Shown: positions 21,693 to 33,380 of the stretch, one piece after another | Layout: each line of letters opens with the position of its first letter | Numbering within the stretch: the stretch's first letter is position 1 | Translations under genes and position numbers: made by a program | Notes under the pieces: model-generated | What the model saw: only the letters and a program-made list of their open reading frames with translations | The model's database searches: none | What the model was told of the DNA's origin: nothing | Assembly: GCA_031769625.1 (NCBI GenBank) | Contig: JAUIMM010000582.1 | Span: forward strand, 282,501 to 346,500 | DNA length: 64,000 nucleotides | From: Taudactylus pleione | Lineage: Eukaryota; Chordata; Amphibia; Anura; Myobatrachidae | Direction of reading: 5' to 3'

Positions 21693-23124
21693 ATACAAAC
21701 TAAATGAATCTTTCCACATGCATGTGTGCGTATTTGGAATTTAATGTCAAGAACATGTTAAAAACGTGTTTGACTTCTGAATAAGAGGGAATGATATCTG
21801 TAAGCCAGAGCCGTCATGACGCATCACACTGTGCGGCGGTTATCGCTGCTCTCAGTGAGTCTTGGAGCAGCTTTAAAAAATTCATCAACTAAATCTCCAC
21901 AATCAAAATATTTAACAAGCAAAAGACCTTTGGGACAAACTGTTTATAGCCCAAAGAAAAATAATACAATGCAAGTACTTCCTGCGGAATATCATTTATT
22001 TATCACTGAAGTGCCCGGTAATAAGTCACAGACATTGTTAGTCATGTTGGAGAATGGCGATCGCTTAATTAAGTGCTCAGCACCATTCTAGCTAGATGGG
22101 AGTTAATTACTATGGTAATCAACTAATGTCCTATAATTTGTGTTCGCTACGAGACGCGTCTTTGTTCTTTACCACTAATTTGCGGAATAGTTAATAACCC
22201 GCCATTACGGGTTTTTAAGAGTTTATTTTAGTTTAATAAACGTCTGGAGAGCGTAGACTTTCAGAGAATGAAATCTTTATGTACGTCTTTAGGATGGAGG
22301 GAGAAGAGAAAAAATGAAACCTTTGCTTTACATGAAATAAAGATGAATAAAATTAGGTCATACTTAGCGCGGTTGCCAGGACTCTGATTAAACGAGATGC
22401 ATGACTATGTGTTTACCATGCTAAAAAAAAAAAAAAAATTAGACCCTCCCAAACATTTTCCAGGGTTGCTAAGAAACCTCACGAAGAATCCATCCCTCCC
22501 AGGAATAGGTTCTGCCAGAGCCGCCATTTCTATACATATTCATACCAGGGTAAAACCTACAGATAAGCTGGGGGGGGGGTGATTACAGACATGGACGGAC
22601 TTTCTGCACAAATCGGGGAGGGGACCCGCCTCCATCAGTACACATGGCATTTATTCTGTCATAAGCCAGCTCCCAAGCAATAGTCTCTGTGGAACCAGAG
22701 TTTATTCATATAAAGTAGAAAAGGATGATAATGAACTATTTCATGTTTCGGGCAATGTTTTGGGCATCCTACTGTTACAGCAGTGACTTTTATCCCAATG
22801 CTTGGACTGTTGGGATGTCCCATATACCCGGTGCACGGGAAGCCTAGTGCTTCGGAGAAGCTAGGTTTACCCCCTGGGGGTGTGGCACTTTTTGCAGATA
22901 CGTTCCAAGTGTTTTTTATGGCGTTACCCTCTGCACCGATAAAAGGGCAGCTGGGGCTTAGTACATATGGAAATGCTGTAAAATCCCTGAAAACTGGGGT
23001 TTTACCGCATTTTTCCTGTAGTACATCCCGGCAGTGAGAGATTGGGGCTGGTAGCGTACACGCCCACATGGCACTGGCCACGCCCACAATGCACTGACCA
23101 CGCCCACACACCACTGATCACCCT
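21693..23124. other. Unique-looking sequence, part possibly conserved non-coding; no gene supported
   Basis: About 21870-22150 is low in CpG and A/T-rich and shows no repeat ends. It could be a conserved non-coding element, but I cannot test that. 22790-23040 contains CCCTGGGGGTGTGGCAC and AAACTGGGGTTTTACCGCAT, which look like interspersed-repeat text, but no ends were found. A poly-A tract lies at about 22422-22438. Confidence 0.4.
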
Positions 23125-23515
23125 CAGGGGCATATCTATAATGGGTGCAGGGTGCGCAATGGACACCGGCCCCTGGGTCAGGGGGGCCCACACCACACAC
23201 CCTGCACCCATATTTTTAATATTTACCTCTCTGGGAGTCCCATGTTGGCGGCAGCCTCTCTGCACAAATCGCCTGGAAAATGGCCACTGTGGCCATTTTC
23301 CCAGCATTTGGAGTAAGCACAGTAGGGAAGTCTCCAGGAAAATGGCTGCCGCACCATTTCCCCGGTGTCCTGTGCATGCGCAGTAGACTCTGGGCACAGG
23401 CTAGTGCCCAGAGTCTACTGCTGCACTCAGTACGTTGCCAGCCACCAGGGAGAGAGAGGAGGGAGCCACGTACGGAGCCAGCACATGGATCTCCTCCTCT
23501 CTAAATAAGCCCCTG
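23125..23515 (+). mobile_element. Family E hAT-like element, copy E1
   Basis: Starts CAGGGGCATATCTATAATGG and ends AAATAAGCCCCTG, with an exact 8-bp duplication ATCACCCT (23117-23124, 23516-23523). The interior has GTGCAGGGTGCGCAATGG, GGCCCACAC, paired AAAATGGC blocks, TGCATGCGCAGTAGACTCTG and a CTGGGCAC / GTGCCCAG hairpin. The duplication length and CAGGGG end fit hAT. Non-coding. Confidence 0.88.
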
Positions 23516-23799
23516 ATCACCCTCCCTCCCACTATACAGGACTAGTATTTATCACTCTGCCCGTTCCTGCACCCCCTCCTGCAGAGTCATCATGTAGCCC
23601 CAGACCTGCTCCACACCTCCTCTCACCAGGCAGTCCAGCTCCCGGGTGTCTGTTCTGGAACTGAAGACCCCGTTAGAATGGAGGTCCTGGGGCCCGTGTC
23701 CCACCCTAATACAGCTAAGCACCAACATTTACAAACAAAGCCATCTTGGTGGCTATCAGCAGTGGTTAGTATCAGCCACTGGAGCTGGTTGTGGACTTT

Positions 23800-24392
23800 G
23801 GGCCTGACTCAGACCCGGACGCTATTTGCGTCCGCTCGCTGGCTAAAAGGGGCCAGCTATTTAAATCATGTGCTCGCACTGCGTCGCGTAAATCCGCCCA
23901 CTAATAGCGAGCGTTCGCACTATGCGCTCGCACTTGTATAAAGACGCCCCTTTGCCACTCGCAACACACGTCATCTCCGGCAGTTGTAGGATTAATCGGT
24001 AACATCGAGAGCCATCGGAGCTGCCCGCAGCGCTTGTGGTAGCCTTTTCCCACCACAACATTGCGAGCAGTTCAGGCTAAAATACAACCCAGTCACGTGT
24101 GTAATGACGCTACTTTGCTAATTATGCACACCCATTAAACGCCGTTCTGACGGTCGGGCACGCCTGCGTTCGCACATCCACACCCCTGTTTTCAAGCACC
24201 TTCCCCTGTTACCACCCACAAACGGCACTATCTGTCACTCAAAATAGCGGCCTGACTGCGGGCTACGGGCGAGCACTTTCCCATGGCAATGACTGGTTCG
24301 CGCACGCGCATTGTGACTCACGCATGCGCAGATTGCGAAAAATCGCGCAATGCGAGCGAGCGCAGCATAGCGTCCGGGTCTGAATCAGGCCC
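23800..24392 (+). mobile_element. Family B element, copy B4
   Basis: GGGCCTGACTCAGACCCGG to CCGGGTCTGAATCAGGCCC, with an exact TTT duplication (23797-23799, 24393-24395). The GGACGCTATTTGCGTCC hairpin lies just inside the left end. The interior shares AATTATGCACACCCATTAAA, CACGCCTGCGTTCGCACATC and TTACCACCCACAAACGGC with B1 and B3. A well-preserved copy. Confidence 0.88.
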
Positions 24393-24574
24393 TTTGTTAC
24401 GAGAAAAAAGCAAATGTTAATTAATACTTATGTTTGGGGCTCCTGGAGTGTTAGCAAGCAGTAATGTCTCTTTCCGTCTTATTTATCTCTGTCTGGAACC
24501 ACAACCCCAAAAAAAGGTTGTGCAGAGAGAGTCCCTGTGGTGGAAACTCCCAAAGGCAGGACGGGGGCGCGCAC

Positions 24575-24960
24575 TTATCTGTCTACTTTTTTCTGATTCA
24601 TATTGACCTCCGCACTGCCTGCACGCATTGGGCTAGAGTCGCACGCAATGGCGGTGTTCACGTAGTTGAGCGTTTGTTTGCTTCTGCACGTGCGTGAAAA
24701 TCCCTTAAAACTGGGAGATGTCTAAACCAGCGCTCGGAGATGGTCCATATTATGGGTGTGATCTGGGTGCGTCAGCGATAGTGATCACACTCACATAGGT
24801 CATACTCAGAGAAACTGCATCTGCCAAAGGACTGGTACAAGGTTCGATGGCGTGACCAATGCGATGGTGCCCCGAAAGGCGTACCAATCGGTATTTTTTA
24901 GTATCAATGACGTGCGGTGAGGTCAATGGCTGGGGACGCACACATGGAGATGGCTCTGAG
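24575..24960. mobile_element. Family C-like remnant, ends not resolved
   Basis: GTAGTTGAGCGTTTGTTTGC ... GTGCGTGAAAATCCC near 24,662 resembles the segments after 950 and 38,940. Terminal sequences could not be placed with confidence. Confidence 0.4.
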
Positions 24961-24997
24961 GGCTGGGAGCCTGTCTCACCCCCTACTCATTGTAAAT

Positions 24998-25471
24998 GAT
25001 CCATAGAAAAAAAGAAGATTCCCTCCAGCACACTGGAGAAATGTCAACAAAAAATACTTAAATCCTACATGATAATACAGATTCAGAGGTATTAGTTACA
25101 TACATTTGCAAATATATGAATAAGCGCCAGGCCATCGTCAAGGCTCCTCTATACTGGCATCCCTAACATTAAGGGGTTCACGTTCTAGAAGCAAGGTACC
25201 CCAAAAACTTCCAGTCAAGGACCATCCCCAGGGCATCACAATTCCTTGGCTGGAATTTTTTGGGGTAACTTGCTTCTCGGACGTGAACCCCTTAATGTTA
25301 GGGATGCCAGTATTGAGGAGCCTTGACGATGGCCTGGCGCTTATTCATATACAGTATTTGCAAATGTATGTAACTAATACCTCTGAATCTCTATTATCAT
25401 GTAGGATTTAAGCATTTTTTGTTGACATTTCTGCAGTGTGCTGGAGGGAATCTTCTTTTTTTCTATGGATC
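24998..25471. mobile_element. Foldback element K, two ~220-bp inverted arms
   Basis: The left arm starts GATCCATAGAAAAAAAGAAG; the right arm ends in its complement at 25471. Arms stay aligned through CCCTCCAGCACACTG, GCGCCAGGCCATCGTCAAGG and CTAACATTAAGGGGTTCACG. A short loop lies at about 25217-25245. There is no coding capacity and the duplication is not clear. A long hairpin of this size would be expected to fold in single-stranded DNA or RNA. Confidence 0.85.
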
Positions 25472-26599
25472 AGTGTAAACCCTGCCCTCTACAAGCACCT
25501 GTGTTATGTCATTAAGCTGATATGAGCGACCACCATACTTTTTGTTTACTATAAGTGATGTTGAATATTTTTATTGCTGCAACCTATTGTCCTGTATTAT
25601 CAGCCATTTTAGGCTCATACGGGCTCCCTGCGGTGTCCTTCCTGCCGATTAGTCAATGTCACAAGGAATCTTTTGAATGTGTTGAGTTTTTAGGATTCGT
25701 GTTACTTTAAGCAGAAATGTCATCATCCCACCTGTCAAAAAAATTAGAGGCGCGCGCGTGACTCTCCTGCGCGGCGGCGCCCAGTGTGAGAGTTTATCCA
25801 TCTATCCAGCGCTCCCAGTGATCAATACGGATTCTTTCCAGAGGGACAGGCGCTTCACAGGCTGGCGGAGAATTCTTGCATTTAAATGAAGGTACTTCAA
25901 AGGACATTGCGTAACGTAAGATCCAGTCGGTTTGTTATGTAGGACAAATAGAAAAGCCATTGTTATCCAATTGTTAAAGTTTTACGGGAAATGGGTCAGC
26001 AAAATTTTGCCTTGCAATTGACACCGTTAACTAGTTCACAGTTGTTAAAGGAATACGACACTATTTTATTTCCCTGGGTTACATAAAACGCGAGCGGCGC
26101 ATAGGACAGCGAATTGAATATTTTCTTTTCCACTGCAAATGAAAACGTATTAAACGGTATGACGCCTTACTATGTATAAGCCCGGAGCTGCCTTGAACGA
26201 TGAACAAGCAGTAGGTCGTAACCATTAAATAGAGCAAATTTAATTGAGAATAATCAATGAGAGTGTATAAAAAAACAAGTGTATCATTATATATATGTAC
26301 TATGCAGATAACTCCCATAAATTGGCACAACGATAACTTCCGGGAGCCGGAATTAACCTCTATCCACAGATTCCTCCAATGTAGCCGTCGCCAAATACCA
26401 TTCGGGTGACATGGAGATAAGTGGCCAATCATGAGCGTGCATTATCCGCCTTCCTGGCATATGTTCCCCGGAGTCTGCGGGATTGCCCCGCTGTCGGCTT
26501 TCCTGCACCACGCGTAAGGCCCATGTTGTTTGTGGGCCCCACGCACACTGCAAGTAAATAGTCTCTGAAAGTCACTACAGTAATGTACCATAACACATG
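25472..26599. other. Unique-looking sequence, part possibly conserved non-coding; no gene supported
   Basis: A very GC-rich stretch at about 25748-25785 (GCGCGCGCGTG, GCGCGGCGGCGCCC) is followed by low-CpG sequence at about 25850-26130 (CATTTAAATGAAGG, CCATTGTTATCCAATTG). The second part has the texture of conserved non-coding DNA but cannot be tested here. Confidence 0.35.
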
Positions 26600-26712
26600 C
26601 CCAGTGTGACTTAGACCCATTATATGGGTGCGGGGTGTGAGGTGTGGGCCCCCTTGGACCCAGGAGCCCATGTGCAATGCAAACCCTACACGCATTATAG
26701 ATACGCCAATGA
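26600..26712 (-). mobile_element. Family E fragment E7
   Basis: GGGTGCGGGGTGTGAGGTGT, a GTGCAATGCA block, and an end that on the minus strand reads TTGGCGTATCTATAATGCG match the outer ~100 bp of family E. The other end was not found, so this is a truncated or decayed copy. Confidence 0.6.
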
Positions 26713-26871
26713 CTCACGGGCTGTATCACACTAACCAGTGTATCGCAGTGAGTACGGCTGTATAACACTTATCACCAAATAAACCATCCAACTGGTTAAG
26801 CAACGAGGCTGTCTGCAGTGATAATGCGTCCACTGGTGTGCACATAACTCTGCTGCACCTGTACACGCATA

Positions 26872-27464
26872 GGACCTCATTCAGAGCCGCTCGCAAGTGA
26901 CCCGAAGGTTTGCGAAAGCGCATGCGCACGTTTCGTTCTGCGCGTGCGCAAACTTCTCTGTGCGATCGCAGCCCGCTCGCTCGCCCAGCAAAGACAGCCC
27001 AGGGTAATTAGTGACAGGAGAGGCCATTTGTGGGTGGTAACAGGGGCAGGACACTAATAACGGGGGAGTGGCGGTGGGAATGCAGGCGTGTCTCGGTGTT
27101 TCAACGCCGTTTTTAAAGCGTGCATAATTAACAGGCAGCATCATAGTACACGTCACATGCCTGATTTTTACACTGAAGTCCTCGCAGTGCTTGCGGAAGG
27201 GTCAGGCAACCACAAGTGCTGCGATCACATCCGATGGTGCTTGATGTACCATTGTTTTAATACACTTCCTGGAGATGACGTGCGCTAGTGGGCGTCTCTA
27301 CATAGGCTAATGGGTGTCAGCATAAACCCGAGCGATCGCTCGCACAGCCAAAGTGGGTGTGCTTATGCCTTGGCGAGCGATCACTTCCCATGGCGTCACT
27401 TTGAAAAATTTGCATACGCTGGATGCGAGCGATCGCATCTAGTGAGCGGCTCTGAATGAGGGCC
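26872..27464 (-). mobile_element. Family B element, copy B5
   Basis: GGACCTCATTCAGAGCCGC to GCGGCTCTGAATGAGGGCC; flanks ATA and AAA are only a partial match. The interior is the reverse of B1: GAGGCCATTTGTGGGTGG, TGCATAATTAACAGGCAGC, GTGTGCTTATGCCTTGG and GCGTCACTTTG correspond to B1 in the opposite order. Confidence 0.85.
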
Positions 27465-28729
27465 AAATTCCCAACAGGTGCAAGTCACCGATATGCAGGA
27501 ATCGACATATAGATCCATGTTTAATGTGTACACGCAGTATGAAAAAAAGTGACTCACGTCCCGCTCTAAATTATTGTTAGTTGTGAAAAACAATGGGCGG
27601 GTCCAGTTGTCGTATGAATGCACGCCATAGGCGCACATCACCTTGTGTCACATGACTCATCCGACATTGCCCCTTCGTGAAATGTATACTGTCATTCAAA
27701 GCAGGAGATCCCAGACAGTAGGTCAAAGGGAAGAGGGCTAGGAGGCCTGAGGAGAAAATTAGTATCACAAGATCTCAATCATCATCGTCATGGCAATTTG
27801 CTTCATAACATAGTAGGGGGCGGGGCCATAATGACGCAATATGCATTGTAGCTTGCCGTCAAGGCACTGCGCACTTCAAGAAAGAGAGAAGCAAGATCCG
27901 GTGGGACGCCCTTCTCTGCCGGGAGAGCGGGAGGACTCCCTGAAATTCAGAGGTCTTCCGGACATTGCGGGAGAGTAGCGGAGATATCCGTGTATACAGA
28001 GCAACTAAAGGGAAGCTCGCAGCTTGTGTTTCAGCCACAATCTCAGGCCGCAGTTAGGGAAACACTTTCTTGTGCCAGAACAAGACAATAATGAATGAGT
28101 AACGATGGTGGGAGGAGGCATGGTAAAGAGATAAAATGGAATAACGGGCTGATAAATCCTTGTGATTACAGGGAGTCTGAGAGCTGGGCATCGGGAGATG
28201 GTTGGAGCATGGAGAATGTCCTTCCTGGCTGCTTTATTGCTTACACTGAGTACACAGGAGAAGTAGGACTTGCAGAAGGATGGGGAGGTGGGAGGGGGGT
28301 GCCTGGTTATTATCCATCATGTCTACAGACCTTTGGCTGCTGGAGGGGACATTGTAGATCTGTTCTGTTGATAAATTGATTAGCGAGATAGCAGGCAGGA
28401 CAAATGGGGGTCTTTCCCAAACTCCTGAGGTCTGACAGACGCTCAGAGATGCAGGCGGTGAGGGAAACAGTAACAGTAACGCTCCTTCCCTCAGTGATCT
28501 TGGAAGGAAGCGCAGGTTTCCGCATGGGTTCGCTCCCCGCCGCGTTTATATGTAGGAAGGAGTGAAATCTGCATTTATTTGGAGACGTAGTTGTTGATTT
28601 CAAACGTTTCATGGGCAGAATACAAAAAAAACAAGCAAGCAACTAACAGATGCTGTCACAAACGTTGCACGATTATTGCGCCAATACAAAACTCGCACTT
28701 TAACACAAACTCAGCATACCGGGCGGGCA
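27465..28729. other. Unique-looking sequence, no gene supported
   Basis: Open frames of 94 codons (28095-28379) and 110 codons (28310-28642, minus) overlap on opposite strands and show no domain. No repeat ends were found. Confidence 0.45.
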
Positions 28730-29308
28730 ATACTGACCCGGAGCCATGATGGTGGGCGCAGCCTGCACGAGCCAGATTGATTGCAGAATGGCTGCCTGAA
28801 CTGAGACGTCAGAACCACTTTATCTGGATCCAGGATCGCAGATGTATGCTACGCCACTCCCCGAAAACGGATGTGACGCGCCTGTTTTTTGCCGCCATTC
28901 CCCGTTACTTCCCACAAATAGTCCTAGACTGTCAACAACTTTGCAAAGTAATCCTCACAGCATGCGGAATCATAAAGGTACCTTGACGCCTGCACAGTAC
29001 GACCGTGCCGTTTGTGGGTGGTGACGGGGGGTTGGTCGGGCAAACGCAGGCGTGCCAGTGTGTTGCAACGCCGTTGCAGGGGCGTGCATAAATTATCCAC
29101 TGCGATACCGCCTGAGGCATCATAGGGTGCGCAAAAGTAAGCAATTCCTGAGTAAGGACTGGGCTTTATTAACCGTTCGATGTTACTCGCTGTTACCGAT
29201 TGTTTCTCTATGTTGGCCAAGTATATGGATGTGAGTAAGGGGAAGTGAGCGTCCTTATGTCAGGCTGCGATCGCAATATGAATAGCGATCCTTAGTGAAT
29301 CAAGCCCC
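28730..29308 (-). mobile_element. Diverged family B element, copy B6
   Basis: The interior GCCGTTTGTGGGTGGTGAC, AAACGCAGGCGTGCC, CAACGCCGTTGCAGG and GTGCATAAATTATCC matches family B in minus orientation. The right end TGAATCAAGCCCC fits the family terminus. The left end is uncertain, and the duplication is unresolved. Confidence 0.6.
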
Positions 29309-30837
29309 AAATCCTCTCTGCAAGGAACATTGCAGAGGCACCGGGATGCTCACCCTTTGCGACTTACATGAAAACGTTGGCCAACTGCATACATGATGGC
29401 ATTACGTACAGTACATCTGAAGCCATTGGACATCTGAGTAATCCTCAAGTTATCTCGGGATGTCCGATGAAATCCCGCTGCTGGAAATAGTGAAACTGCG
29501 TCCAGGGACGCAACCACTGGCTTTGGCACAGCCAGGAAACGGGGGCAACAAGCCCCCTGTGTTATGAAACACCGTCGGTCGTCGCCCCTCCAAAGCCAGC
29601 TGCATGTCAGTTATGTCCGACTTTTGGGGCACTGCGAGTGCACAGCGCCTGCGTCCTGATTAATGAGGCACCGGGTGGAAATGCACTGTCCTAAGAGGCT
29701 GCAAGTAGGGGTCTCAGTTCTTTACCAATCATAGGCAGCCTTAGTATAAAGACGCAACGTCCGGTCAAGATTTGCTGATCACAACGTACGCCATTTAGCG
29801 GCAGAAATTCATAGTCCCATACAGAGTGTACAGTCGCCATGTACAGTTTGGCGACATCACAGCTGCACCTGGTATATTCTGTGCTGTTCCGGGGCTACAT
29901 AATAATCCCCTATGTCTAGAGAAATAAATTTTTCAGTCACCGGTACCACCTTATTTGGGTCTTGTGACAGCCGCTGGCGACGCGTCCTCTTCAAATGAAT
30001 GCCAATATTCTGATTGGGCGAAATATCGGACGCTGCAGGCCTACTTCAACTCGCAAAAAATATGCAAATTTTATTAAGGGGTTAAAAACAAATAAAACCA
30101 CGTGACTGCCCTGGCTCTAGCTTCCACTCAAAAACTGCTACGCTTTTCAACCGGGGAGAGGACAATAAAAAAAGTCTTTGTTCTAATTGGCCGCTGGACT
30201 TGCGCCAAGTCTGTTTATTTTTTTTTGTTCTTTCTAACAGTAACTATGTGATGCTGGAAGGAAAAAGAAATGCAGATATACAGTAAGTCAACTGGACTCT
30301 TCCCAGCAAAGCTGTATTCCGACCGCTCTCTACAGCTTTCCCTTTGGCAAAGCATGAATCGCAGGCCGGGGGAAAGGCTAGGACGCGGGAGAGAAGAGAC
30401 AGTAGCCCTGTCAGCTAAACTGGGGCCCGAGGAGCATCTCTATACAGCTCCATCCAAAGTCTCCTCGTTTCTGGAGATTATTTACGACGCTCCCTCCATG
30501 GCCACTTGTAACGAGACCATAAATTACTGTGAAAGGGGTTTTTGACGGATATTATGCGCGAAGAGCGGGGTGACGGGCATTATCTAGGATCTGAGGCAAA
30601 AAAACGTATTCTTCAGCTGTCGTGGAAAAGCAAAAAGGAATTCTATTTGGACCCCATCTGGGACAGTGCGCTGCAATGTCGCTGATGGAGAAAGCGCAGG
30701 TCGTCTGGTGGAAATTCCGACACTCACATAAAAATATTCATTTGTTAGGAGTCTATTGCATCTCCGATTTCCAGTAGACATTTGGGGGGGGGGGGGAGGC
30801 GAGTATTTGAAGGAAATAAAGGGGCTCATGCATTTAA
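29309..30837. other. Unique-looking sequence, no gene supported
   Basis: Several short frames and no recognised domain. A G run at about 30784-30796 lies just before the 51-bp array. The text around 29600-29870 may be old transposon remains, without definable ends. Confidence 0.4.
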
Positions 30838-33084
30838 TATAGCCTATTGGGGTAGTGGTCACATAATATAATATGTAATCACTACTGATATAGCCTATTG
30901 GGGTAGTGGTCACATAATATAACGTGTAATCACTACTGATATAGCCTATTGGGGTAGTCACATATATAACGTGTAATCACTACTGATATAGCCTATTGGG
31001 GTAGTGGTCACATAATATAAGGTGTAATCACTACTGATATAGCCTATTGGGGTAGTGGTCACATAATATAATATGTAATCACTACTGATATAGCCTATTG
31101 GGGTAGTGGTCACATAATATAACGTGTAATCACTACTGATATAGCCTATTGGGGTAGTCACATATATAACGTGTAATCACTACTGATATAGCCTATTGGG
31201 GTAGTGGTCACATAATATAAGGTGTAATCACTACTGATATAGCCTATTGGGGTGGTGGTCACATAATATAAGGTGTAATCACTACTGATATAGCCTATTG
31301 GGGTGGTCACATAATATAACATGTAATCACTACTGATATAGCCTATTGGGGTAGTGGTCACATAATATGACGTGTAATCACTACTGATATAGCCTATTGG
31401 GGGGGTCACATAATATAAGGTGTAATCACTACTGATATAGCCTATTGGGGTGGTGGTCACATAACATAACGTGTAATCACTGCTGATATAGCCTATTGGG
31501 GTGGTGGTCACATAATATAATATGTAATCACTACTGATATAGCCTATTGTGGTGGTGGTCACATAATATAACGTGTAATCACTACTGATATAGCCTATTA
31601 GGGGGGGGGGTCACATAATATAACATGTAATCACTACTGATATAGCCTATTGTGGTAGTCACATATATAATGTGTAATCACTACTGATATAGCCTATTGG
31701 GGAGGTCACATAATATGACGTGTAATCACTACTGATATAGCCTATTGGGGGGGTCACATAATATAACGTGTAATCACTACTGATATAGCCTATTGGGGGG
31801 GTCACATAATATAATGTGTAATCACTACTGATATAGCCTATTGGGGTAGTGGTCACATAATATAATGTGTAATCACTACTGATATAGCCTATTGGGGTAG
31901 TGGTCACATAATATAACATGTAATCACTACTGATATAGCCTATTGGGTGGTCACATATATAACGTGTAATCACTACTGATATAGCCTATTGGGGTGGTGG
32001 TCACATAATATAATGTGTAATCACTACTGATATAGCCTATTGGGGCGGTGGTCACATAATATAACGTGTAATCACTACTGATATAGCCTATTGGGGTAGT
32101 CACATATATAACGTGTAATCACTACTGATATAGCCTATTGGGGTAGTGGTCACATAATATAACATGTAATCACTACTGATATAGCCTATTGGGGTGGTGG
32201 TCACATAATATAAGGTGTAATCACTACTGATATAGCCTATTGGGGTAGTGGTCACATAATATAATATGTAATCACTACTAATATAGACTATTGGGGTGGT
32301 GGTCACATAATATAATGTGTAATCACTACTGATATAGCCTATTGGGGTGGTGGTCACATAATATAACGTGTAATCACTACTGATATAGCCTATTGGGGTG
32401 GTCACATATATAACGTGTAATCACTACTGATATAGCCTATTGGGGTGGTCACATATATAACGTGTAATCACTACTGATATAGCCTATTGGGGGGGTGGTC
32501 ACATAATATAACGTGTAATCACTACTGATATAGCCTATTGGGGGGGTGGTCACATATATAACGTGTAATCACTACTGATATAGCCTATTGGGGGGGTGGT
32601 CACATAATATAACGTGTAATCACTACTGATATAGCCTATTGGGGGGGTCACATAATATAATGTGTAATCACTACTGATATAGCCTATTGGGGTGGTGGTC
32701 ACATAATATAACATGTAATCACTACTGATATAGCCTATTGGGGTGGTGGTCACATAATATAAGGTGTAATCACTACTGATATAGCCTATTGGGGGGGTGG
32801 TCACATAATATAACGTGTAATCACTACTGATATAGCCTATTGGGGTGGTCACATAATATAATGTGTAATCACTACTGATATACCCTATTGGGGTGGTGGT
32901 CACATAATATAACGTGTAATCACTACTGATATAGCCTATTGGGGTGGTGGTCACATAATATAACGTGTAATCACTACTGATATACCCTATTGGGGTGGTG
33001 GTCACATAATATAACGTGTAATCACTACTGATATAGCCTATTGGGGTGGTGGTCACATAATATAACAAGTAATCACAACTGATT
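30838..33084. repeat. About 51-bp minisatellite, about 44 copies
   Basis: GATATAGCCTATTGGGG, a G/T-rich spacer, GTCACATAATATAA and GTGTAATCACTACT recur every 46-52 bp. Length variation is mostly loss or gain of a GTG/GTA step and of AA in CATAATATAA. The 51-bp unit is 17 codons without a stop on the minus strand, producing runs of open frame up to 172 codons. These are not genes. The last unit is degraded and passes directly into a MITE end. Confidence 0.95.
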
Positions 33085-33086
33085 TA

Positions 33087-33380
33087 GGGGCCTATTCATT
33101 ATGCTAATTATCGGACCCCGATAATTAACATTCTAACTCGTCGCAGATTCTGGAGCAATTCGTCATTGCTCTGGCGCGGTGACAGCTGAACCAAAAATCA
33201 GCTATCCCGTTTCGGAGAAGTGACGGGAGTGCGCATGCAAGATTTACAGGTTACGCATGCGCACAAGAGCCCCGGCGTCCAGCGGAAGAAGCCGGACACG
33301 GGCTCCATCCCATAGGGAGTGGTATCGGGAGCATACGCCATCTGAATATTATATTTTCGGAGCTTGATGAATTCTGTCCC
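33087..33380. mobile_element. Probable MITE end (family J), other end missing
   Basis: GGGGCCTATTCATTATGC followed by an ATTATCGGACCCCGATAATT hairpin resembles the left end of the MITE at 60127. NRF1-like GCGCATGC and ACGCATGCGCAC occur near 33,230-33,262. No right end was found; the following array begins at about 33,381. Confidence 0.5.

Noticed and set aside
21149..21719. Cysteine/proline-rich minus-strand proteins
   Set aside because: They translate the 32-bp minisatellite and occur in several frames.
30838..33084. CRISPR-like array
   Set aside because: The whole unit repeats with no unique spacers and variable length, typical of a eukaryotic minisatellite.
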